DNA of 64,000 nucleotides from the NCBI RefSeq assembly GCF_024806835.1, contig NZ_JANTYU010000003.1, positions 1 to 64,000 on the forward strand, in the 5' to 3' direction. Position numbers and translations under genes: made by a program. Position 1 is the first letter of the stretch. Each line of letters opens with the position of its first letter. This document shows, piece by piece, positions 30,066 through 37,256 of this stretch. The notes beneath the pieces are model-generated. The model was not told where the DNA came from, ran no database searches, and saw nothing but the letters and a program-made list of their open reading frames with translations. Origin of the DNA: Xanthomonas sp. 3793. Its GTDB lineage: Bacteria > Pseudomonadota > Gammaproteobacteria > Xanthomonadales > Xanthomonadaceae.

Positions 30066-30629
30066 GTGCTGGTGGGAACCCCTTTCGATCCGCAGCCTTC
30101 TGCAACGGCCGCCGCCGTCCCGGTGTCGCTGGACGCCTTCCTGGCCGGCATCGGCCCGCGTGCGTTCCGGTTTGCCGAGGCCGGTCTGCGTCACCGCGAA
30201 GACGCGCTGGATGCCGTGCAGGACGCCATGGTCAAGCTGCTCGGCTACCGCGAACGGCCGGCAGAGGAATGGACGCCGTTGTTCTGGAGCATCCTGCGCA
30301 GCCGCATCATCGACCTGCAGCGCCGCCGGAGCTTCCGCCTGAAATTCTGGGCGCCGGCCGAGCGAGCCGATGACGAGGGCCCGATCGATTGGGCCGACCC
30401 CGGCATTGGACCGGTCGGCGAGCAGCAACATCAGCAGGCCTACCAGCGACTGGTCCAGGCGCTGCGCAACCTGCCGGCACGCCAGCGCGAGGCATTCACG
30501 CTGCGCGTGCTGGAAGACCTGGATGTGGCCACCACCGCCAAGGCGATGGGCTGCTCCGAAGGTTCGGTCAAGACTCATCTGTCGCGCGCACGCGACGCGT
30601 TACAAAAACAGTTCGAGGATTTCCTGTGA
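30066..30629 (+). CDS. ECF-type RNA polymerase sigma factor
   Basis: GTG 30066, with GGAAG ahead, gives 187 residues; a TTG at 30033 and a GTG at 30072 are alternatives. Sigma region 2 is recognisable in EDALDAVQDAMVKLLGY (45-60) and WSILRSRIIDLQRRR. Region 4 is near the C terminus with LPARQREAFTLRVLEDLDVATTAKAMG and the helix-turn-helix SEGSVKTHLSRARDAL. It overlaps the next gene (GTGA), which probably encodes its regulator. It is divergent from pntAB. Confidence 0.9.
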   Translation: MLVGTPFDPQPSATAAAVPVSLDAFLAGIGPRAFRFAEAGLRHREDALDAVQDAMVKLLGYRERPAEEWTPLFWSILRSRIIDLQRRRSFRLKFWAPAERADDEGPIDWADPGIGPVGEQQHQQAYQRLVQALRNLPARQREAFTLRVLEDLDVATTAKAMGCSEGSVKTHLSRARDALQKQFEDFL

Positions 30630-30979
30630 ACCGCTCCCACGATCCGGCCCAGTTCGATGCGCAACTGCGCCAACTGCATGCCGCCGCGCTCACCAGCCTG
30701 CCACCGCAGACCCTGGCACGCCTGCGCCAGGCCCGCCAGGCGCCGGCCGCCCGCGCGCGCCGCGGTTACTGGTTGCTGGCCACCGCCTGTTCCGGCTTGC
30801 TGGCCATCGGCATCGGCCTGCAACTGCGACCGGGCGACAACGCCCCCGCAGGCGCGTCCGCGACCCCGGCCACGACCGTGGCCGGCAATGCCGCCAGTAC
30901 CGACACCGACGACCTGCTGACCCAGAACCCCGACCTGTATGTCTGGCTCGGGTCCGATACCGCCCTGGCCATGGAATGA
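30626..30979 (+). CDS. Small membrane protein, probable anti-sigma partner
   Basis: GTG 30626 overlaps the sigma factor stop and gives 117 residues. A cytoplasmic N-terminal 45 residues, one membrane helix (about 49-66, GYWLLATACSGLLAIGIGL) and a Thr/Ala-rich periplasmic tail ending WLGSDTALAME fit the layout of small anti-sigma factors, but no zinc motif is present. The role is inferred from position. The next gene overlaps its stop. Confidence 0.75.
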   Translation: MNRSHDPAQFDAQLRQLHAAALTSLPPQTLARLRQARQAPAARARRGYWLLATACSGLLAIGIGLQLRPGDNAPAGASATPATTVAGNAASTDTDDLLTQNPDLYVWLGSDTALAME

Positions 30980-31476
30980 GCACGATGACCCGCACCACCC
31001 GCCTGCTGTTGACCCTGTTGCTCTGCGCCGGGCCATGCGTGCCGCTGTTGGCGCAGGACCGCCCGCCAGGTCCCCCGGCGGGGCCTGGGCCGATGGACGG
31101 ACCCGGCCCGCATGGCCCGGGACCGCGCAACGAGACCCCGATGCCGGAGTGGGACAAGCTGACCCAGCAGCAGCGTCAGGTACTGATCGATGCGCTGCGC
31201 GAGCGCTGGAACGATGTGCCCGAAGAACGCCCGCGCATGTACCGGCACGCCAGTCGCTGGCTGGACATGACCCCCGACCAGCGCAAGCAGGCCAAGGCCG
31301 GGATGGACCGCTTCCGCAACATGAGCCCGGACCAGCGCCGCGAGGCCAAGGCCTTGTTCGACCGCATGCGCACGCTCAACCCGCAGCAACGCAACGAGCT
31401 GCAACAACGCTGGCAGAAGATGAGCCCGGCCGAACGCAGCGCCTGGCTGCGCGAGCACCCGCCGACGGAGGATTGA
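30976..31476 (+). CDS. DUF3106 periplasmic protein
   Basis: ATG 30976 overlaps the previous stop (ATGA) and gives 166 residues. A signal peptide ends near LLAQ (about 27). A Pro/Gly-rich linker follows (PPGPPAGPGP...), then repeated helical units with the recurrent pattern W-x-x-(L/M)-(T/S)-P-x-(Q/E)-R, for example LDMTPDQRKQA, RNMSPDQRREA and QKMSPAERSAWL. This is the DUF3106 pattern, often found beside ECF sigma genes; it may act as a periplasmic sensor in the style of CpxP or RseB. That role is inference. Confidence 0.85.
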   Translation: MSTMTRTTRLLLTLLLCAGPCVPLLAQDRPPGPPAGPGPMDGPGPHGPGPRNETPMPEWDKLTQQQRQVLIDALRERWNDVPEERPRMYRHASRWLDMTPDQRKQAKAGMDRFRNMSPDQRREAKALFDRMRTLNPQQRNELQQRWQKMSPAERSAWLREHPPTED

Positions 31477-31554
31477 ACGCAGCGCCGTCGCGGCGAGCGC
31501 GACACGCCATCGCATGGGTGCACCCCGGTCGCAGCGGACAGGCGCGCGGCCACC

Positions 31555-31622
31555 GTAGGAGCGCGCTGGCGCGCGATGAAGCCTTACCGATAAAGCTCCA
31601 TCGCGCGCCAGCGCGCTCCTAC
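31555..31622. repeat. REP-like palindrome (GTAGGAGCGCG family)
   Basis: GTAGGAGCGCGCTGGCGCGC pairs with its complement at the right end (CTCCTAC at 31622) around a spacer with CCTTACCGATAAAGC. The same unit occurs at 42525 and 55855. It lies between the DUF3106 gene and pntAA, which converge here, so it may act as a bidirectional transcript end. Confidence 0.85.
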
Positions 31623-31661
31623 CTGGAACGCCAATGTTCGAGGTACATGGACCCGGCGTGG

Positions 31662-32753
31662 CTAAGCAGTCGATGGCGCCGACCAGCGCGTCCTGGCCAG
31701 CAGTTCGTCGTCCCAGTCGAACGACAGAGCGCCTCCCTTGATCAACAACGCCGCGAACGCGTAGACGTTGCGCGCAAACATCTCGCTGGCATGCACCGCG
31801 CCCTGGCTTGCCAGATTGAGCGGCCCGGCGATCACCAAGCCATCGAGCTCAAGGGTTTCGCCCGGACGCGTGGCCGCGCAGTTGCCGCCGGTTTCCGCGG
31901 CCAGGTCCACCAGCACGCTGCCGGCGCGCATGCCCTGCACCATTTCGGTGGTCACGATCTTTGGCGCAGGCCGCCCCGGCACGGCCGCGGTGCAGACCAC
32001 CACATCCACGCCCTTGAGATGCTCGGCCAGGCGGCGCTGCTGCTCGGCGCGTTCGTCGTCGGTGAGTTGGCGTGCATAGCCGCCTTCGCCGGCAGCGCTC
32101 ACGCCCAGATCCAGAAAGCGCGCGCCCAGGGACGCGATCTGTTCGCGGGTTTCCGGGCGCACGTCGAAGCCTTCCACCTGCGCACCCAGCCGTTTGGCCG
32201 TGGCGATCGCCTGCAGGCCGGCCACGCCCGCGCCGATTACCAGGACCTTGCTGGGGCGCATGGTGCCGGCGGCTGTGGTGAGCATCGGGAAGAACCGCGG
32301 CGCCAGTTGCGCGGCGATCAGCACTGCCTTGTAGCCAGCCATGCCGGCCTGCGAACTCAGCACGTCCATCGCCTGCGCGCGTGTGGTGCGCGGCAGGCGC
32401 TCCAGCGGAAACGCAACCAGCTCGCGCGTGGCAAATGCCTGCGCACGCGCCGGGTCGGCATCGGGGGCGAGCATGCCGATCACCACCGCCTGCGGCTTGC
32501 AGTGCAGCAGCACCTCGGTCGGCGGCGCCTGCACGCACAGCACGACGTCGGCCTGGGTTAGCGTCTGCGGGTCGGCAAGCTGCGCACCGGCCGCGATATA
32601 TGCCGCATCGTCCATGCTGCTGGCGTGGCCGGCAGCCGGCTCGATCCACACGCTGGCGCCGAGCGCGACCAGCTTCTTGACCGTTTCCGGCGTTGCTGCC
32701 ACCCGGCGTTCGCCTGCCGCCCGTTCTTTCAGCACCAGCACCTGCACAGCCAT
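31662..32753 (-). CDS. pntAA: NAD(P) transhydrogenase subunit alpha, NAD-binding part
   Basis: The 363-residue protein is domain I of transhydrogenase, binding NAD(H). It is like alanine dehydrogenase: ERRVAATPETVKKLVALGA at about 15-33, RTTRAQAMDVLSSQA, the dinucleotide loop VLVIGAGVAGLQAIATAKRLGA near 170-190, and the mobile loop region GGYARQLTDDERAEQ. It has no membrane part, so it needs the pntAB and pntB products. Unlike in most genomes, these are not adjacent but lie about 1.7 kb further on, past an opposite-strand cassette. Confidence 0.96.
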   Translation of the reverse strand: MAVQVLVLKERAAGERRVAATPETVKKLVALGASVWIEPAAGHASSMDDAAYIAAGAQLADPQTLTQADVVLCVQAPPTEVLLHCKPQAVVIGMLAPDADPARAQAFATRELVAFPLERLPRTTRAQAMDVLSSQAGMAGYKAVLIAAQLAPRFFPMLTTAAGTMRPSKVLVIGAGVAGLQAIATAKRLGAQVEGFDVRPETREQIASLGARFLDLGVSAAGEGGYARQLTDDERAEQQRRLAEHLKGVDVVVCTAAVPGRPAPKIVTTEMVQGMRAGSVLVDLAAETGGNCAATRPGETLELDGLVIAGPLNLASQGAVHASEMFARNVYAFAALLIKGGALSFDWDDELLARTRWSAPSTA

Positions 32754-32909
32754 GGGTTGCTCCGGTCGCGCGCTTCAGTCGCCGCGATGCTAGCAGAGCG
32801 CACCGGCCGCGCCGGCGGTGATGCACGGGTGTGCCATTGGAAGGCAGATCGCCAGCGCGTGGGCTGTGCGATCGCCTGGCGGCAGCGAGCCTGGCGCCCT
32901 GCAACTGCG

Positions 32910-33509
32910 TTACGGCTCCAGCAACCCCTTCAACAGGGGCGCCATCACGGTTTCCGGCGCGAAGGCGCGCAATCGCTCGTGCCTGCCGTCGATCACCAAC
33001 GAGGCATACCCGTGCACCGCGCTCCAGCTCAACAGGGTGCGTTGCTCCAGCACCGCCGGATCCGGGTCGCTGCCATGGCGAGCGATCCACTGGGCGCGCA
33101 CCGTGTCGCGCAGGTAGGCCATCGCCGCCTCGCTGATCTGCACCAGCCGTGGCAGGCCGCTGGCACGCACGTCCAGTCCCAGCATCAAGCGGAACTGCTG
33201 CGGATAGTCGACAGCAAAGCGGATATAGCCCAGCCCGCAGCCCAGCAGCGGGTCGTTCACTTCCTGCTGGGTGGCGCGGATGCGATCGAGCATGCGCGCG
33301 TAGCCATCGGCCGCCAGCTCCGCCAGCAGCCCATCCAGCGAGCCGAAGTGATGCGCCGGTGCGGCGTGCGACACGCCCGCGCGCCGCGCGCACTCGCGCA
33401 GGGTGAGTCCACGCAGGCCGGATTCACCCAGCAACTCCCACCCGGCACGCCGCAGCGCGGCCGGCAGGTCGCCGTGGTGATACGCAGCCGGGGCGTCTGG
33501 TCGTGGCAT
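32910..33509 (-). CDS. TetR/AcrR-family transcriptional regulator
   Basis: From ATG 33509 the protein has 199 residues. The N-terminal helix-turn-helix covers about 12-60 with LTLRECARRAGVSHAAPAHHFGSLDGLLAELA. The C-terminal ligand domain with YPQQFRLMLGLDV and WSAVHGYASLVIDG matches the WHG-type TetR C-terminal domain. It diverges from a hydrolase gene across 120 bases that contain two matching palindromes, so it probably represses both. The ligand is unknown. Confidence 0.9.
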   Translation of the reverse strand: MPRPDAPAAYHHGDLPAALRRAGWELLGESGLRGLTLRECARRAGVSHAAPAHHFGSLDGLLAELAADGYARMLDRIRATQQEVNDPLLGCGLGYIRFAVDYPQQFRLMLGLDVRASGLPRLVQISEAAMAYLRDTVRAQWIARHGSDPDPAVLEQRTLLSWSAVHGYASLVIDGRHERLRAFAPETVMAPLLKGLLEP

Positions 33510-33544
33510 GGCGGTTCGCTTATCGGGCCCCCAGTGCAGCAGAT

Positions 33545-33606
33545 AATCTTGACGCTGACAAGATTCAGGCACCAGACTCTGCACGCATCTTGTCATCGAC
33601 AAGATG
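33545..33606. promoter_or_regulatory. Two palindromic operators of the divergent TetR/hydrolase region
   Basis: AATCTTG-N7-CAAGATT lies at 33545-33565 and CATCTTG-N7-CAAGATG at 33586-33606. They share the core TCTTG-N7-CAAGA and their centres are 41 bases apart, close to four helical turns. Both lie between the TetR start (33509) and the hydrolase start (33630). The first one overlaps a TTGACG that could be a -35 element. The likely binder is the neighbouring TetR protein. Confidence 0.75.
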
Positions 33607-33629
33607 GCTCACTCCCCCAAGGAACGCCC

Positions 33630-34493
33630 ATGAGCTCATCACTTACCAAGCTGCGCGCGAGGTTGCTGCGCAGCCTGATGGCCGGCGCCAGCCGCCTGGC
33701 TCCTGGTCCGACCGGCCGCTACCTGGCACGCCGCTTCGTGACCCCGGGCCCGGCCGGACGTCGACAGGCTGCCGCTATCGCAGCCACGCTGGACGATGTG
33801 CAACGCCAGACGCTGCGCATCGAAGGTTTCGACATCGCGGTGTACCAGTGGGGCGACCCCGCCCGGCAGCCGTACGTACTGCTGTCGCATGGCTGGGCCA
33901 GCTACGGCCTGCGCTTTGCCGCCTGGGTTCCGCAGCTGCGGGCGCTCGGGTATGCGGTGCTGGCCTTCGACCAGGCTGCACACGGCTTGAGCAGCGGGCA
34001 GATCAGCAATCTGCCGCATTTCGTGAAGATCCTGCGCGAGATGGGCAGCCGCTTCGGGCGCCCCGCCGTCTTTATCGGTCACTCGCTGGGCGCCGCCGCT
34101 GCGGTGTTTGCCGATGATCCGGCCTGGCGCCCTGCGCGCTATGTATTGATCGCCCCGCTGGTGGAGCCTGCAGGCAGCGCAAGGCGCCAGTTCCAGACGG
34201 CCGGCCTTGCGCCTGCGACCTTTGTGCCGTTCGAGAACTGGCTGATCGAGCTGACCGGCACCTGTTTTGCCGACTTCGACGCGTCCTCGCATCTGCCGCA
34301 GTTCGATCGCCCGGCGCTGGTCATCCACGACCGCCGCGATCGCGAAACGCCCTGGGAAGAAGGCGCACGCTTTGCCGCACTCTGGCCGGGCGCGCAGCTG
34401 TTCAGTACCGAAGGGCTGGGGCATAACCGCATGGTCGATCACCCCTCGGTGATCACGCGCGCATTGGAGTTTGTCGGGCCGGCAGCGCCGTAG
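33630..34493 (+). CDS. Alpha/beta hydrolase
   Basis: The ATG at 33630, with AAGGAACG ahead, gives 287 residues. The N-terminal 60 residues are basic and helical. The hydrolase core has the oxyanion region LLSHGWASYGLRF near 84-96, the nucleophile Ser152 in GHSLG, an acid in HDRRDRETPW near 230, and the histidine in GLGHNRM near 264. It may act on esters or lipids. The gene is divergent from a TetR regulator that probably controls it. The upstream open frame is a chance extension. Confidence 0.9.
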   Translation: MSSSLTKLRARLLRSLMAGASRLAPGPTGRYLARRFVTPGPAGRRQAAAIAATLDDVQRQTLRIEGFDIAVYQWGDPARQPYVLLSHGWASYGLRFAAWVPQLRALGYAVLAFDQAAHGLSSGQISNLPHFVKILREMGSRFGRPAVFIGHSLGAAAAVFADDPAWRPARYVLIAPLVEPAGSARRQFQTAGLAPATFVPFENWLIELTGTCFADFDASSHLPQFDRPALVIHDRRDRETPWEEGARFAALWPGAQLFSTEGLGHNRMVDHPSVITRALEFVGPAAP

Positions 34494-34676
34494 GCACACA
34501 CCGCCAGGGCATCCGGGTTGACCTGGCCGCAGGCCTTAGATGCGATCCGCATCGGTGGACTGCGCTGGCCGACGCGGTGCCGCACGCACGCACGCCAATC
34601 GCGAGCAGGCACGTGGGTGATGTGAGTTCTGCAGTCGTTCCACCGGCCTGCCGGCCAGGGCAACGCCAGCGTGCCT

Positions 34677-37034
34677 TCAGTGCACCGTGCCGTTGGTGTG
34701 CAGCGGATCCAGCCGATCGATCACGCCCTGCATCGCACTGTCGAACGCGCCGTCGTTGATGTGTTCGCGCAGGCGGCCCAGCCGCACCATCACTGCCAGC
34801 TCTTCGGGCGAGGCGACGCAGAAACGCACACCGCGGCGGTTGACGAACAACAGCCGCTGCGAGATCGGGCTTACCCACGATAGCTTGCCGGCCTGGACCT
34901 TGCCGTCCTTGTCGACAAAATCCAGCCAGGTACCGATGTCCATCGCACGGAAACGTTCGGCGTCGGCACTGTCGATGCTCTGCGCCACCGCTTCGGCACC
35001 CAGCACCACGCTGACGCTTTCGGCGGCCGGCGGCGGCAGGTTGACCTGCGGCAGTTCCGGCAGGGCCTTTTCCAGCTCCGGGCGCGCCTCGGCAATGGCC
35101 TGCAAGGTGTCGTGCAATGCGGTGATCGCCACCACCACCGCGTCGCCATGCAGGCCCACGCTGGCAAATACGCGATGCAATGCCGGTTGCCAGACCTGCA
35201 GCCATGGCTTGCCTATGATGTGGCGGCGCGCCTCACCCAGTTCTTCCAGCACGCCATCGGCCAATGCCAATGCCTCCAGCGTGCCGGGGCCTTCGTCGCC
35301 GTCGCGCAGGATGGCCATGGTCAGATGATGCAGCCACGGCTGGCGCAGGAAGTCTTCCACCGCCTTGGGCAACGGCGCACCGGCCAGCACGCGCTGCTCC
35401 AGCTCCCTCAGCGCGCGGCTGCGCGCGAGCTCGAGCTTTTCCTGGCCGCGCTGGGTTTCGGTGGCGCGGCGCTCGGCAATTTCCACACGGCGACGGTGCT
35501 GCGACAGGAAGTCGCGGAACTCTTCTTCCAGGGTCAGGAAGATCGCCAGGTTCTCGTTAAATTCGGCCACCAGGCGGTCGACGATTTCCTCGACCTTGCC
35601 CATCAGCACGCGCTCGGCGGCACTGTCGCCGTTGTTGCCCTCGCAGGCCTCGGCCAGCGAATTGAGCAGACGCCGCGCCGGGTGGGTCTTCTGCACGAAC
35701 ATCTTGCGGTCCAGCAGCGCCACCTTGACGAATGGCACCACCAGCCGGCCAATCATCTCGCGCGAGCGGTTCTCCAGGTCGCGCTCGTCCAGCATCACGT
35801 CGAACAGCATGCCGACCAGATCGATCGCATCCTCGTCCATCGGGTCCAGCTTTGCGGTAGCCGGGTCCACGCCAAGACGCGTGGCGCTGTTGAGCACTTC
35901 GTTCTTCAAACGCTGCGCAAGCGATTCGTTGTCGTCGCCGATGGCCGCCTGCAGCGTCGCGCTGGGGGTGGCCTGCAGCAGCGACAACACCGACATCATT
36001 TCGCGCTGACTCAGCGGGCGTTGCTGGCCCACCGCCACCGACGCGGCCGACGCCGTGCTGTCGCGCACGCTACGGGTCTGCTGCAACAGCTCATGCAGCG
36101 CATCCAGCAGCATGCCCTGGCTGCCGCCCGGATGATCGGCGTCGCCGTCCATGCCGCCGGCGCCAGACCCATCGGCATGGCCGCGTTGCGCGGCGGCCTG
36201 CATGCGGCCACGGCTATGCGCCCAACGGTCCAGGAAGCGATTGGCCCAGGCCGGCGCGTATTGATCGTTCTGATCGTCGCCGTCCATCTCGGCGTTGCCG
36301 CCCTGCGCTTGGGCCTGCGCATGCTCTTCGGGCGTCTGCCCGCGCGGCTGCATGCGCGGTGGCGGGCGCTTGGGCTGCGAAATCTCCGGCATCACGCCGG
36401 CCTTGGCCAGGGTTTCGTCCAGGCGCGCGTACAACTTGCCGATCGGCTCGGCCAGGTCGCGTTCGCACAGCTTGATCAGCACCAGCCGCACTTCCGGGGC
36501 CAGGTCGCAGGTGGCGAACGCTTCGTGGATCGCCACGCCCAGATGTTCCGGACCGATCGGGTTGGTGTCGGCCACCAACTCCAGGCCACCGGCAACCCAG
36601 CCCAGGCGGCGGTCGACACGCGCCAGCACCTGCTTGAAGTCGCGCAGCAACACGGTGGCAAGGTTGCGCACCGCCAACCGCGATTCGAGCACATGCTCGG
36701 GCACCAGGCTGAGCGGGCCGGTGCCCATGTCGCCGGCCAGCACCACTTCGGCCGATAGCGGCGTGCCCAGCAGTAGCGCCTGCCAGCCGTCTTCCAGCTG
36801 TTGGCGGAATTGCGTTGTCACGTCTTCGCGCTTGCGGCGCAACTCGCGCATGCCATCGAGAAAAAGCAACTGTGACGCGCCAGCGGATTCGGCGCGATCG
36901 AACAGCACATCATCGAAATGCGCCACTGCAGCTGCAAACACCTGCACGAGCGCGGGCACGAACACGTCGCGCGCCTGTTCGAGCAAGCGTTGGTCACGGC
37001 CCGGGTGTCCCGACGGACTGGGCTGAAAAGTCAT
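34677..37034 (-). CDS. DUF1631 family protein (copy 1)
   Basis: ATG 37034, with GGGGAG ahead, gives 785 residues of mostly helical, soluble protein. DUF1631 features include FDRAESAGASQLLFLDGMRELRR near 45-65, RLGVDPATAKLDPMDEDAIDLVGMLFDVML in the middle, and a C-terminal beta region GTWLDFVDKDGKVQAGKLSWVSPISQRLLFVNRRG that looks like a PilZ-related barrel. Function is not known; old database names such as thymidine phosphorylase are not credible. It stands directly downstream of a second DUF1631 gene, clearly a paralogue. Confidence 0.88.
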   Translation of the reverse strand: MTFQPSPSGHPGRDQRLLEQARDVFVPALVQVFAAAVAHFDDVLFDRAESAGASQLLFLDGMRELRRKREDVTTQFRQQLEDGWQALLLGTPLSAEVVLAGDMGTGPLSLVPEHVLESRLAVRNLATVLLRDFKQVLARVDRRLGWVAGGLELVADTNPIGPEHLGVAIHEAFATCDLAPEVRLVLIKLCERDLAEPIGKLYARLDETLAKAGVMPEISQPKRPPPRMQPRGQTPEEHAQAQAQGGNAEMDGDDQNDQYAPAWANRFLDRWAHSRGRMQAAAQRGHADGSGAGGMDGDADHPGGSQGMLLDALHELLQQTRSVRDSTASAASVAVGQQRPLSQREMMSVLSLLQATPSATLQAAIGDDNESLAQRLKNEVLNSATRLGVDPATAKLDPMDEDAIDLVGMLFDVMLDERDLENRSREMIGRLVVPFVKVALLDRKMFVQKTHPARRLLNSLAEACEGNNGDSAAERVLMGKVEEIVDRLVAEFNENLAIFLTLEEEFRDFLSQHRRRVEIAERRATETQRGQEKLELARSRALRELEQRVLAGAPLPKAVEDFLRQPWLHHLTMAILRDGDEGPGTLEALALADGVLEELGEARRHIIGKPWLQVWQPALHRVFASVGLHGDAVVVAITALHDTLQAIAEARPELEKALPELPQVNLPPPAAESVSVVLGAEAVAQSIDSADAERFRAMDIGTWLDFVDKDGKVQAGKLSWVSPISQRLLFVNRRGVRFCVASPEELAVMVRLGRLREHINDGAFDSAMQGVIDRLDPLHTNGTVH

Positions 37035-37256
37035 GCGCAAAGGCTCCCCGCCTCTGCAGGCGTGAAAATATTCAAACGAGGAAAAACAGACGCGGCCCCA
37101 AATTCCGCCTTCGCATGGTAGGCGTTTCGCTCGTTCGTTAAGTGTGACGCAGCTCTCACTTTACTCGTGACCGCCCAGGGTTTGCGTGTCAAGCCGACAT
37201 CCTAGCTCGCAACGCTACGGTGGAGCCTGTCGTGGCTCCTTGTACGCCTGCGGGGG

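Noticed and set aside
34677-37034. Naming the DUF1631 proteins thymidine phosphorylase
   Set aside because: No phosphorylase motif is visible and the layout is that of DUF1631; the name comes from old automatic annotation.
37041-37256. A hidden small gene between the DUF1631 paralogues
   Set aside because: Only short frames without a ribosome-binding site or family motif are present.
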